Shown here: positions 8,289 through 17,145 of the stretch, piece by piece
How the letters are laid out: every line of letters begins with the position of its first letter
Numbering within the stretch: position 1 is the stretch's first letter
DNA from: Halosimplex amylolyticum
Lineage (GTDB): Archaea; Halobacteriota; Halobacteria; Halobacteriales; Haloarculaceae
Direction of reading: 5' to 3'
Assembly (NCBI RefSeq): GCF_051414035.1
Contig: NZ_JBLKNW010000003.1
Span: 124,001 to 188,000, forward strand
DNA length: 64,000 nucleotides
Notes under the pieces: generated by a model
Seen by the model: only the letters and a program-made list of their open reading frames with translations
Databases searched by the model: none
What the model was told of the DNA's origin: nothing
Translations under genes and position numbers: made by a program

Positions 8289-11200
8289 TCACTGACCCGC
8301 AGCGTCGAGGAACTGGTTGTGGAACGACCCGATAGTGTAGATGTCCGTGAAGCCAGGTTCGTCGAAGGAAATGCGCGAGAGGGCGTACGACTCACTGTAG
8401 GTCCTCTCGACGCGCGGCTCACCCGAGCCGGGATTGTGGAGCGCTCGGATGATCTCATGGCCCTCGCTTCGGCCTTCGACGATCCAGAACGCACGGTCGG
8501 GATCGCAGGCGGCCATCTTGTCGTAGTCGGCGGGGACCGCCCGAAGCGTATCGTGATTCGACCGCTCGGCTTCGCCCGTGATCACGACGTCGCCATCGGT
8601 ATCGAGCACGGCGACGTCCAGCCGACCGCCCTCGACCGGGTAGTAGGTCTCGACCGACGCGCTCGCATGCTCGGGGTCGTCGACGAACTTCGACTCGAAC
8701 GCCCGCGCCATGGACTCGACCATCATGACGTGCAGACTCGACTCGCTGAGGTCGCCGACGCCGTCGCCGTGTGCCCGGCCTTCGCGATGGGCGGCATCGA
8801 TGCGGTCGCGCCCGTCCGGCGTAACCGTATAGAGCGTGTGCGGGTACTCTCCGTCGACAGTGAGCAAACCGTCGAGGACGAGCCGTTCGAACTCGTCGTC
8901 GGAGAGGCCGGCGTAGGCCCGTAATCGCTCCATCCCATCGCGGACGATGTCGTACTCCCAGTCGGTGTCATACCGTTGCTGGTGGGCGTTATAGACGAGC
9001 TGGAGGAACAGGAGCTGGGAGTCGGTGTACTCGAGAGTCGAACGCTCGCCGGGCGAAAGCGTCAGTCCGACGTGGATCGGCGGGACATCCAGTCGGTTGA
9101 TGTCATCCCGGTCGCCGTGACAGTCGACCGCAGCGAGTAGCTCCGGGAGGCGCCGCCCATAGCGCGTCTCACAGGTTTCACAGACGAGCGAGCCCGACGG
9201 GCCGTGATATTCGATGCCTGCGGGTAGGCGGCGCGTGAACGGCAGTGTCGTCTCTATGGGCGCGTGTTCGGTCCCCATTTCTGTAGGTGTCGTCTCTGTA
9301 TCCGACGTCTCACTCGTCGCGGTGTCCATTGGCGTACTCGTTCGCATGACGGATACTCCGTGGCGTCGCGAGCGCTCGCTACGCTGGGTCTGTGCGGCCT
9401 CGAACGTCGCTTGGCGGGCGGCCGATAGCGGGTCGTCGCCCCCGGGGTGGCCGGGTGGGAGTGCCAGGGATTCCAAGAGGATCGGGCGTGGCGGCTCGCT
9501 GGCGAACGGTGCCGGGAGCGAGGCCAACCATTCACCGGCCGCGAGGCGGCCAAGCCGCGTGGCGACTGCCTCGGGCGGCATGTCCTCGGTCGCCAAACGC
9601 CTGGCCAATGCCGGGTCGTCTGTGACATTGCCCGTGACGACCGTCCCGATGTTATTGATCGCTTCCTCGTAAGTGGCTTCATCGACGCGCTTGAGCTGAC
9701 GGGGATACTGCAACGAGAGCGTGACGCCGACACCGAAGCTCCGCCCCTCTCGGAGGAGGTCGGCGAGAATCCCGGAGGCTGCGACCGTGGCCGCCTCTTC
9801 GATGTGGACGGTGACCAGCGGCGGGTCGCCAGTGGCGTACTGCTGGCTTCGCTCGCGGTCACGGCGCTGGAGCGCCGTCCACAGCTGAGAGAGGACGACC
9901 AGCGTCACGACCCGTTGGGGCTCGCGACGCATCTCGTTCGTGTCGATGATGATGACGCAGTCCTCGTCGAGTTTCGACCGCCAGTCGATAGGCTGGGCCG
10001 CGGCTCCATCGCTGTCGGCCTGAGGCGCGTAGTTGAATAGCGGCGCGATCCGACTGTCCATCGCCGCAGTCCCGATCCGGCGGGCGGCGCCGGCGACGAT
10101 CTCCTGAAAGGTGTCCTCGCTATTGTCGGCGATCCGCTGGAGTTCCCGACGGAGGCCCTCGTCGATGACCGGCGGCGCGTGGCTGGTCTCGGCGAACCGG
10201 CCCATCCGGCGCTGGAGGTCCACCAGCGTGAACTGGTCGCTGCCGTGGACAGGATCGAACATGGCCTTGACGACCGCTTCGATGACCAGCGACGACGTGA
10301 ACGCCTGGTCGAAGTGCTCGGAGCCCATGATCGCCCGGAGGAGCTCTTCGGTGTGGTCGGCGACGTCTTCGACGGCCTGCGAGCGAGCGATGCCCGACGC
10401 TTGCTGGCGAGTCACGTCGAAAAACGGTGTCGCGGGCACTTGCTCGGCCGTGTTGAATCGATAGACTGACTCGAGCGTTCCGTACTCGGCGTAGTGGGCT
10501 CGCTCGTAGTCGTCGGCCATCTGGCCGTCCTTGGACTCGATGATGATCGTTGCCCCCTCGGTCGCTTCGTGGTTGGCGAGCAAGCCGTTGACCCCGAGAA
10601 TGCTCTTGCCCGACCCCGTCCCACCGGCGATGAGTTGGTGGCGATGCTGGAGTGTGGGCGGGACGGCGAGTGGCGTCGGGGCGTCCACGCGGTCGCTCGT
10701 CTGGGGAACGCCCAGCGTGAAGCCATCCGTCTGGTATGTCTCGAGAATACTATCGGGCGGTAAATCGAGACCCGTGCGCTCGCCGGCACGCGTCTCCATG
10801 GCTCGCGTGGTCTGTTCGGGGAGGCTGGCGCCGCCGACGAGACAGAACTGCCCGACTGTGGCCGGGTCAGCAACGATTCGCGGATGGGTGTTCGTCGACA
10901 GGGGGATCGAGATACCGAGGAGTCGTTCGAGCCGGCGACTCAATGCGACACCGCGGACTGTCCGACTCGCGAGGTCAGCGGCAAGTGATTCGGCGCCATC
11001 GCTGTCGTGGGCGTAGTGAGTGGTCGTGAGTCGGTAGTGATTCTGGCCAACCTCGGCGAACGCCCCGTCGATGTTCTTCAACGGTGTGGTGGTACTGGAG
11101 TCCGTCCCGAAGGCGACGACCCGCGTGTTGACCCGGAAGGACGTCCGGGCGTCGACGGCCTCGATGGCCTCGATCCGCGACTGGAGGTTTGCAGGGATGT

Positions 11201-11975
11201 CCTCGCGTCGCCGGCGTTCGGTCTCGGGTTCGAGGCCGGGGAAGAATCCTTCGAGGAGGATATCCGCGATCCCGCGCTGTGGGTAGTGATACTCGTCGAT
11301 GGTCGCGTGAGCCTCAGTCTGCCAATCGGGCTTCGGTTCGAGGAGCGTCTGGCAGACGGTCGGGACCGCAGCGTCGGCGAGAGCGTCGACGACGGTTGTC
11401 AGCGGCCAGTTCGTCCGGTCGTCTTCGGAGAGGGCGTCGACCGTCCTGAGCCGAGTCTGCCAGTCACCCGATCGTTGCTCGTCGGCCTGGACTTCCAGTC
11501 CCGCGACCGGTCGCTCGGCGAGTGGTGTCGACTGGCCAGTCGCTCCGTCGACGTCGACAGATGCGCCGTCGTGATCGGCTGTTTCGTCCGTGGTATCGGC
11601 GACTGCAACAGCAGCAGGGGCAAGTGCGTCATCGTCAGCGGCTTCGCCATCGTTAGTAGTGGTATCAGTGGCTCCCAGTCGTGCGGCCAGTGACGTCGTC
11701 GTGGTGGTCAACTCGTAATCGGTCGGGAGGGCGCGACGCAACTGTGCGCGAAGGCGGTCTGCATCGATGCCGTCAGCGCCGAAGAGATAAGAGACGCCGT
11801 CGTCGGCACCGCTCGTGAGCAGCAACATCTCGATGGTCGGCGGGTCACCGTCACCCGCCGTCCCATGGAGCGCACGAAAGGCAGTCGTGGCGTGGGCCGG
11901 CGTGATCGCAGTCGTCGTCGGCCGGATCTCAATGTACGTTCGGTTGGCCGTCAATCCGTCATCGCGGGTCGGCAT
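8289..11975 (-). CDS. TraD/VirD4/HerA-like conjugative transfer ATPase
   Basis: 1228 residues. The N-terminal 400 or so resemble haloarchaeal transfer ATPases (TYIEIRPTTTAITPAHATTAFRALHG) with an acidic linker. The motor domain starts with Walker A GGTGSGKS (lysine at about residue 457), then IIESKDGQMADDY and a late strand DCVIIIDTNEMR followed by a VHIEEAATVA box. SLQYPRQL and NNIGTVVTGNV are typical of the HerA/FtsK/VirD4 superfamily. The last 300 residues carry a CETCETRYG zinc-binding pair and a C-terminal region with GGRLDVAVLDTDGDVVITGEAE, which resembles a nuclease-like fold. It probably pumps or couples DNA to the transfer apparatus encoded at 26-33.5 kb. No transmembrane segment is obvious at the N-terminus, unlike classical VirD4. 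It is transcribed toward the primase-like gene. Confidence 0.8.
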   Translation of the reverse strand: MPTRDDGLTANRTYIEIRPTTTAITPAHATTAFRALHGTAGDGDPPTIEMLLLTSGADDGVSYLFGADGIDADRLRAQLRRALPTDYELTTTTTSLAARLGATDTTTNDGEAADDDALAPAAVAVADTTDETADHDGASVDVDGATGQSTPLAERPVAGLEVQADEQRSGDWQTRLRTVDALSEDDRTNWPLTTVVDALADAAVPTVCQTLLEPKPDWQTEAHATIDEYHYPQRGIADILLEGFFPGLEPETERRRREDIPANLQSRIEAIEAVDARTSFRVNTRVVAFGTDSSTTTPLKNIDGAFAEVGQNHYRLTTTHYAHDSDGAESLAADLASRTVRGVALSRRLERLLGISIPLSTNTHPRIVADPATVGQFCLVGGASLPEQTTRAMETRAGERTGLDLPPDSILETYQTDGFTLGVPQTSDRVDAPTPLAVPPTLQHRHQLIAGGTGSGKSILGVNGLLANHEATEGATIIIESKDGQMADDYERAHYAEYGTLESVYRFNTAEQVPATPFFDVTRQQASGIARSQAVEDVADHTEELLRAIMGSEHFDQAFTSSLVIEAVVKAMFDPVHGSDQFTLVDLQRRMGRFAETSHAPPVIDEGLRRELQRIADNSEDTFQEIVAGAARRIGTAAMDSRIAPLFNYAPQADSDGAAAQPIDWRSKLDEDCVIIIDTNEMRREPQRVVTLVVLSQLWTALQRRDRERSQQYATGDPPLVTVHIEEAATVAASGILADLLREGRSFGVGVTLSLQYPRQLKRVDEATYEEAINNIGTVVTGNVTDDPALARRLATEDMPPEAVATRLGRLAAGEWLASLPAPFASEPPRPILLESLALPPGHPGGDDPLSAARQATFEAAQTQRSERSRRHGVSVMRTSTPMDTATSETSDTETTPTEMGTEHAPIETTLPFTRRLPAGIEYHGPSGSLVCETCETRYGRRLPELLAAVDCHGDRDDINRLDVPPIHVGLTLSPGERSTLEYTDSQLLFLQLVYNAHQQRYDTDWEYDIVRDGMERLRAYAGLSDDEFERLVLDGLLTVDGEYPHTLYTVTPDGRDRIDAAHREGRAHGDGVGDLSESSLHVMMVESMARAFESKFVDDPEHASASVETYYPVEGGRLDVAVLDTDGDVVITGEAERSNHDTLRAVPADYDKMAACDPDRAFWIVEGRSEGHEIIRALHNPGSGEPRVERTYSESYALSRISFDEPGFTDIYTIGSFHNQFLDAAGQ

Positions 11976-12070
11976 TTTCGATAGACAGCGGCCGGATTGA
12001 TTTGTACATCACGGTCCGCCAGTGGGTAGTTGCGTGATACCAGCAGCCACGAGCGTGAGTGGGAGCTTTG

Positions 12071-12211
12071 TCACTCAGCTCTGGTGAAGGTCTCGCCCGG
12101 CTCACGCGGGTTCGCGTCGAACTCGACCCCCTCGAAGGCCCGTTGCAGTTGTGCGAGTGATGGAGCCCCGGTGGGCCAGCCACCTACTGGAAGCGTGGCC
12201 TTGAGGCACAT
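12071..12211 (-). CDS. Small hypothetical protein (46 aa)
   Basis: ATG 12211 opens 46 codons ending in TGA at 12073-12071. The peptide has a protein-like composition (GGWPTGAPSLAQLQRAFEG, then VEFDANPREPGETFTRAE) and a GC-rich third codon position like neighbouring genes. It lies between the transfer ATPase and the divergent antitoxin gene. No family is recognised. Size alone makes it uncertain; it could also be the tail of a decayed longer gene. Confidence 0.4.
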   Translation of the reverse strand: MCLKATLPVGGWPTGAPSLAQLQRAFEGVEFDANPREPGETFTRAE

Positions 12212-12297
12212 CTAGTGTCTGGGTGACACTTTGCCGAACTTGGCTCACATTGTACACACAAGAAGGGCGAAGTGGGTAGGCTCACAACGAACACCTA

Positions 12298-12600
12298 ATG
12301 AGTAGCGATAAGAAGCGCGTCCAGTTCCGGGCGCCACACCGACTCATCGACCGGACAGACGCCCTCGCGGAGGTTCTCGGCGAAGACCGGACGAATATCC
12401 TCGTAACCGCGCTCCGGGAGTATCTTCAGGATGCCACCCACGACGACGCGCTGACCCAGGAGATCGTCGCCGCCTATTACGACGACGAGATCACTGTCGA
12501 GCAACTCAAAACACTCGTCGACGCCGAAGAGGCGGCGAATCTCCGAGTGTTGAAACAGCAGTTGGACGAGGACTTTATCGAGGAGACCGCCGACACATAG
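12298..12600 (+). CDS. Ribbon-helix-helix antitoxin of a PIN toxin pair
   Basis: 100 residues. The N-terminus VQFRAPHRLIDRTDALAEV is an RHH-type DNA-binding strand and helix, followed by DRTNILVTALREYL. The C-terminal half is acidic and helical (EITVEQLKTLVDAEEAANL), as in antitoxins that wrap a PIN toxin. The stop codon at 12598-12600 touches the first codon of the adjacent toxin remnant, which is the usual antitoxin-first operon layout. Upstream, TTGTACACACAA at about 12250-12262 is a small palindrome and GGCTCACA occurs twice (12241, 12278). These are plausible operator elements. The antitoxin appears intact although its toxin is dead. Confidence 0.8.
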   Translation: MSSDKKRVQFRAPHRLIDRTDALAEVLGEDRTNILVTALREYLQDATHDDALTQEIVAAYYDDEITVEQLKTLVDAEEAANLRVLKQQLDEDFIEETADT

Positions 12601-13021
12601 ATACCGATCCTCGTCGCGGATGCCTCCGCTCTCGTAAGTCTCGGGATTGTTGCTGACGACGATCCCGATCCACTTGCGCTTTGTTACGACCAATACGAGG
12701 TCGTCGTCCCAACGGCGGTCATTGCGGAACTCAAAGAGATCACCTCGTACATTGACGCGCACGGTCGTGCTGCATCCCTTGTCCTCGATCGAATCAAAGC
12801 GCTAGAAACACGGTAATGAGTGTAATCAACTCGGCTTAGTCCATGCCTCGCTCGCTGATACACGGCTCGTCACGACGCCAAGGCTCCTCTCGGTGCTCGT
12901 TCGAACCGAACAGCTCTCAGCTGCCAATGCGCGAGTGCTCCTCGACGCGATCAGCGATGCCCGTAGCTGGGACGCGAACAGCTACGTGCAACGAGCGAGC
13001 TCGTTGTTTGAAGAACCGTGA
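12601..13021 (+). pseudogene. PIN-domain (VapC/DUF3368-like) toxin, lost start and internal deletion
   Basis: Directly after the antitoxin, the frame reads [start]-PILVADASALVSLGIV then VVPTAVIAELKEI, the typical N-terminal half of a PIN nuclease, including the first catalytic Asp and the following Glu. The expected ATG is ATA at 12601, and the frame stops at 12814. In the next frame, from 12830 to TGA 13019-13021, the C-terminal half reads TPRLLSVLVRTEQLSAANA and ends RASSLFEEP. The middle part, which should carry the remaining acidic residues, is missing. The gene therefore suffered start-codon loss, an internal deletion and a frame change, and cannot give an active toxin. Confidence 0.75.
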
Positions 13022-13246
13022 AAGGTCGCGGTCGCTTGGTCTCCTTGGGATACGATTCCCAGCATCATCGCACCCAGAGCGGACAGAACGAGCCCAGCAA
13101 CTAGCATCGCTTCGAGCCACGAAAGCACAACAGACGCAGGAGAATACAGTGTAGGGAGATGAGTCCCCTTGACACATCACCGCTCGAAGCGGATCGTTCC
13201 GCCCCTACTATGGTACCTATTGTAGTATCGAGCAAGGCAATCATAC

Positions 13247-15427
13247 ATGACGGACAACTCCACAGGGCCAGTCCGCATCAACGTCAAAACCGACTGGACG
13301 AGCGAGTGGACGGTTGACACCAATGTGTTCGGACGGTTCGCCGAACACCTCGGCGGGGCCGTCTATCCCGGCGTGTTCGAAAACTACGTTCTCAACGGTT
13401 CGTTCGACGTGTGGAACATGTCGGCCGATCCGTGGACTGCCTTTCCGAATGTCGACACTCAGGAGGGCATCGCGACCCCGTGGGAGCCGGTCGGATCAGC
13501 GGGCGGGACGACGTTTGAACAGCGCGTCGGCGGTGTGCGCGGGCGCGATGGTCCAGGGGCTCTCGTCGACGGTGTCGAAGTCCCAGACGGCAAGCGTCTC
13601 GACCCGCCCGATGTGACTGAATCGCGCTACCAGCGAATTGGGAACGATACTGACGGAGAGGCGGGCATCGGGCAGCGCCTCGCTCTCCCGGACCGACGAA
13701 CCGACTCGTTTGAGGTCTGTCTCTCGGTAAAGGGGGAATGCTCGACGTGCGTTGTGGGACTCGAAACCCCGGATAGTGACGTGCTCGCTCTCGAAACGAT
13801 CCCGGTCTCCAGCGAGTGGGAACGCCACGAGGTCTCGCTTTCGCTGGATAGTGAGAGTCCCGAGCGCTACGCATCGCCCCAGTACGGGGAGTATCTCCTG
13901 AACATCAAGAGCGAGGAAACAGGCGTCCTCGACGTCGATTGGGTGACGCTGATCCCAGATGATGCAGTCGAAGGGGTGTTCAATCCGGAAACGATCGAGC
14001 GACTGCGGGAAGCCAACGTGACGAGCCTTCGGTGGCCAGGCGGCAACTACGCCAGCCAGTACCAGTGGCGTGACGGCGTCGGCCCTGTCGCCGAGCGCCC
14101 GGTAGTCCCGGTGGCCAACTGGGGTGGCCTCGATCCGAACTACCTTGGGACGAACGAGTGGCTCCGCTTCTGCGAACTCGTCGACGTCGAGGCCTACATC
14201 ACGGTTCCATTCTGGTCTGCGGCCGGTCCTGAAACAGCCGCAGCCTGGGTCGAGTACTGCAACGGCGACCCCGACGAGACGGAACTGGGCGCGCTGCGGG
14301 CCGAACACGGGTACGAGGAGCCGTGGGACGTCACCTACTGGGGTGTCGGCAACGAGGTGTGGGGGAGCTGGCAGATCGGGCGGACCGAAGCGATCGAGTA
14401 CGCCGATCGGTACGCGGACTACCACGCAGCGATGCGCGCGGTCGACGCCGACATCGAGATCGACGCATGCGGCATCGACCCTTGGTTTACCCAGGTCCAC
14501 GATGGCACACGCGAGGATGTCACGGTCCCCGCGGACGGCGGCGATCCACCCGTCTGGAATGAGCGTCTCTTCGAACGCGCCGAGTCGGTAATCGAGGGCG
14601 TCGACGTCCACCGGTACACGGAGGGTATCAGCGGTCATACCGGTGAGGATGGTGCCCGAGAAGCGTGGCTCGATACGAACGACGAGACGCCACTCGGATA
14701 CGTCGAGGTTCTAGTCAACGACCCCGGCTCGTGGGGTGAGATGTTCGACGAGGTTCGATCGGTCGCCGTCGACTACGGAGTAGACGATCTCCGGATCACT
14801 TTCGGCGAGTGGGGATTGCGCGCCTGGGAGATCGACGAGGGCTGGCCACGGGCAAGTCGCGGGACGATGGCCCACGCGACATTTGCCGCCCGTGCCCTCC
14901 AGGCATTGTTGCGCAACGGATGCGACGTCGAACTCGCCCACTGGACGGACTTTTCGCCGTACGTCCGTCCCCATCCCCGCAGCCGAACCGGACAGCATCT
15001 CGGCGCGGAGATCTTCCGAGGCGTGGCCGAACCAATCCTGGCAACGGACGACGAGTGGCACCTGATTGAGACAGCAGTCGAAGACAGTCCGGTCCGCGAC
15101 CGCCCGGCGACAGGCGTCTCGATCCCCCAGGGAGAGGTCGAACTGGTCGACGCAGTCTCAATCGGGACGGCATCCCACGGGCGCCTGCAGACGATCATCG
15201 TGAACGGCTCGCTTTCTCAACCGGTCGACGTGGCGGTCGAGTACGGTGACGGCGTCGACGCAGTTCAGGGGTCCCTGTTCAGCGGGAGCGACGACGATCC
15301 GTTCGCGCAGGGTGACAGTCAGGAAGACGACGGCCACGAGGTCGAGACGTTCGAAGCGACCGGCGACAGAATCGATCCCCTCGAACTCACGCTCCCGCCA
15401 GCGTCGGTGGTACTTCTCTCCAAGTAG
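13247..15427 (+). CDS. GH51 alpha-L-arabinofuranosidase
   Basis: 726 residues, no signal peptide, so cytoplasmic. It would remove terminal arabinofuranosyl groups from arabinan or arabinoxylan oligosaccharides after uptake. The start is GRFAEHLGGAVYPGV, with NGSFDVWN near residue 50. A carbohydrate-binding-like insert follows at about 90-235. The barrel carries LRWPGGNYASQYQW, YWGVGNEVWG (acid/base Glu370) and ITFGEWG (nucleophile Glu521). The C-terminal beta domain ends LPPASVVLLSK. All these are GH51 hallmarks. It stands alone between toxin-antitoxin modules, without transporter or other sugar genes nearby, so it looks like cargo of the mobile region. ATG 13247 follows a gap of 225 bases with an AT-containing stretch (CTATTGTAGTAT) that may hold the promoter. 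High salt adaptation is seen in the Asp/Glu content. Confidence 0.92.
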   Translation: MTDNSTGPVRINVKTDWTSEWTVDTNVFGRFAEHLGGAVYPGVFENYVLNGSFDVWNMSADPWTAFPNVDTQEGIATPWEPVGSAGGTTFEQRVGGVRGRDGPGALVDGVEVPDGKRLDPPDVTESRYQRIGNDTDGEAGIGQRLALPDRRTDSFEVCLSVKGECSTCVVGLETPDSDVLALETIPVSSEWERHEVSLSLDSESPERYASPQYGEYLLNIKSEETGVLDVDWVTLIPDDAVEGVFNPETIERLREANVTSLRWPGGNYASQYQWRDGVGPVAERPVVPVANWGGLDPNYLGTNEWLRFCELVDVEAYITVPFWSAAGPETAAAWVEYCNGDPDETELGALRAEHGYEEPWDVTYWGVGNEVWGSWQIGRTEAIEYADRYADYHAAMRAVDADIEIDACGIDPWFTQVHDGTREDVTVPADGGDPPVWNERLFERAESVIEGVDVHRYTEGISGHTGEDGAREAWLDTNDETPLGYVEVLVNDPGSWGEMFDEVRSVAVDYGVDDLRITFGEWGLRAWEIDEGWPRASRGTMAHATFAARALQALLRNGCDVELAHWTDFSPYVRPHPRSRTGQHLGAEIFRGVAEPILATDDEWHLIETAVEDSPVRDRPATGVSIPQGEVELVDAVSIGTASHGRLQTIIVNGSLSQPVDVAVEYGDGVDAVQGSLFSGSDDDPFAQGDSQEDDGHEVETFEATGDRIDPLELTLPPASVVLLSK

Positions 15428-15486
15428 CGGTTCCCACGTATCACCCAAACAATAGCCGTTTCAGTCGGGTTTGAAAAGCGCCGTGT

Positions 15487-15936
15487 TCACGGCGCGGCAG
15501 TGGCCGTATCGCCAGTCTCTGGATCGAACGGGAGATTGATGACAAGTTCGTCGAACCAGACGACCGGGCGCTTGCTCTGGCCGTCTTCCTCGAAGAAGAT
15601 GATTCCTAACTGGGCGAGCCGACTGAGTTCCTCGTGGACGTTCTTCACGTCTCGGTCAACAACCCGTGCGGTCTCGTTGATGCTGGCTGGCTCATCGCGG
15701 CGGATGGCTTCGATGAGATCGAGGACGCGCGGTGTCAGCGTCTCCATGAGGTCGTCGTAACTCGTGAACGAGAGTGTCGGCGTGGAATCAACCGCGTCGT
15801 CCCGTTCGAGCGCCTCGATCAGGTCGGTGACGTCGTCGTGAAACTCACTGGATGACTTCACGGTCACGACGAGGGTTGATTCGGCCCGAAGCTGTTCGCG
15901 CTCCATCGGGTGCAGTGACGGCGTGGTATCGTTCAT
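15487..15936 (-). CDS. HTH antitoxin of TumE/TumA type (HVO_A0114-like)
   Basis: 149 residues. The middle holds a winged-helix: PRVLDLIEAIRRDEPASI, then NETARVVDRDVKNVHEEL, then SRLAQLGIIFFEEDG. This matches the HVO_A0114-like family that regularly pairs with TumE-family genes. The partner gene lies 24 bases upstream on the same strand, with toxin first and antitoxin second. ATG 15936 is preferred; a GTG three codons earlier (15945) is also possible. It probably represses the operon through the palindromic site at 16304-16344. The N-terminal ERE/LRAESTLVVTVKS segment may contact the toxin. Confidence 0.8.
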   Translation of the reverse strand: MNDTTPSLHPMEREQLRAESTLVVTVKSSSEFHDDVTDLIEALERDDAVDSTPTLSFTSYDDLMETLTPRVLDLIEAIRRDEPASINETARVVDRDVKNVHEELSRLAQLGIIFFEEDGQSKRPVVWFDELVINLPFDPETGDTATAAP

Positions 15937-15960
15937 AGGTATCACCGTGGCGTGATGGCC

Positions 15961-16299
15961 TCACTTGACCTCGAACTCGGATTTCGGGATCTCACTCCAG
16001 AACCGTTCCCACAGTTCGATCATTCCGGGGAACTTGATGACGTCTGGGTTGGGGTCTGGTGCAACGTGCAGTTCGTGTCCCTTGGTGTCTTCGTGTGAGT
16101 TATCGTACCGACGAATCGTCCCATCGGATAGCGTGCGGGGCTGGTCCGGTTCCGTCGCACCGTAGTGGAACTTGTAGGCCCACCCGGACGGGTACACGTC
16201 ACGGTCTGTCCGCATGCAAAACACACGGACGACAGTTCCGTCGGGGTACTTCCGCCCCTCGCTCACGCCATCGAGGTCGTCGTCGGTCAGTGAGGCCAT
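15961..16299 (-). CDS. TumE-family toxin (DUF6516)
   Basis: 112 residues. Diagnostic features are YPDGTVVRVFCMRTDRDVYP, GWAYKFHYGATEPD, then TIRRYDNSHEDTKGHELH. The family core is YDNxHxxxGHxxH, near residues 72-84. It is the probable toxin of a two-gene module with the downstream HTH gene. The family is annotated as toxin-antitoxin system TumE family; the molecular target is not something I can state. The start ATG at 16299 is about 30 bases from a CTATAGG element, so the message is probably leaderless. Confidence 0.85.
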   Translation of the reverse strand: MASLTDDDLDGVSEGRKYPDGTVVRVFCMRTDRDVYPSGWAYKFHYGATEPDQPRTLSDGTIRRYDNSHEDTKGHELHVAPDPNPDVIKFPGMIELWERFWSEIPKSEFEVK

Positions 16300-16303
16300 C
16301 CTC

Positions 16304-16344
16304 GTCTATTGGTACACAGACCAATCCTATAGGTCTATTGGTCA
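16304..16344. promoter_or_regulatory. Promoter and palindromic operator of the TumE/TumA pair
   Basis: GTCTATTGGT occurs at 16304 and again at 16333 as a direct repeat, and GACCAAT at 16319 is the inverse of the ATTGGT core. Between them CCTATAGG (16326-16333) is a fitting TATA box about 30 bases from the toxin ATG on the minus strand. Repressor binding here would block the basal factors, giving autoregulation. Confidence 0.6.
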
Positions 16345-17145
16345 GGGGAACAATAGCAGTCGTTGGACCCCCAAATCCTCATACCCTGAAAGCCCTCGAC
16401 CGCCCGGCATCCCACTACTGTGCGAGACTCCGTCTCGCTGGCCCTCGTTCGCTTCGCTCACGAGAACGCCGCTGCGCTCCTCGTCCCTGCGGTGCTTGCG
16501 GGGTCGGGGGATGATCGAGGTAGCCTCGCCCTTTCAATCCGCCAGGGTGTCGGCGGAATATGCAGTCGACGCGGTCGCTGTGCAGATGATACGTTACCGG
16601 CCCGCCCCGCTCGCCGCGTACCGCCCGTCGCTTGCTCACGGCTCACTGCGTTCGCCGTTCGCGCCTCGCTTCGCTCGCGACCGACCATTCCGGGCGTGCG
16701 GGCGCTCTCCACACCGCGAGCGGCCCGTTCCGGGCTAAAGTGAATGTGCCTTCGGCGCCAGCACCAAGCGCGCTTTCGGTTGCGTCGCCCTGCGGTCGAC
16801 GGACACGAAAACCGGCTTGTGTGCTGGACGCTCGCTCCGGGCGGGTCGCCGGAAGACTCACTCCGCTCACGGCTCGCGGTGCTCACCGTTCGCTTCGAGG
16901 TCTCCCGTCGGTCGACCTTGCACCGTTCGTCTTCCGGGCCCTGCCTCGCTTCGCTCGGCAGGACGCCGCGCGGTGCTGGCTGGTTTTCTTCGACAGCACG
17001 CGCTCGTCGCGCCCGGAGGGCGCGAACGAAGGCGCGACGAGCGCGCGCAGATGTGTCTCGTCGGACGTGTCGTCGGAAAACCGCGATGTTAGAGCATCGC
17101 GGTGGCGGCGCGTGAGCGCCTTCAGTGGTACCAAGGTAGATACCA
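16345..17145. other. Stop-poor GC-rich stretch without a convincing gene
   Basis: About 800 bases, very GC-rich and full of related words such as TTCGCTTCGCTC and GCTCACGGCTC. Because stops are rare, long frames are open on both strands, but their translations are Arg/Ser/Ala-rich and look like shadows. The words GCTCACGGCTCACTGCGTTC (16636) and GCTCACGGCTCGCGGTGCTC (16866) are near-repeats 230 bases apart. The sequence may be decayed or repeat-derived. No RNA gene is recognised. Confidence 0.4.
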
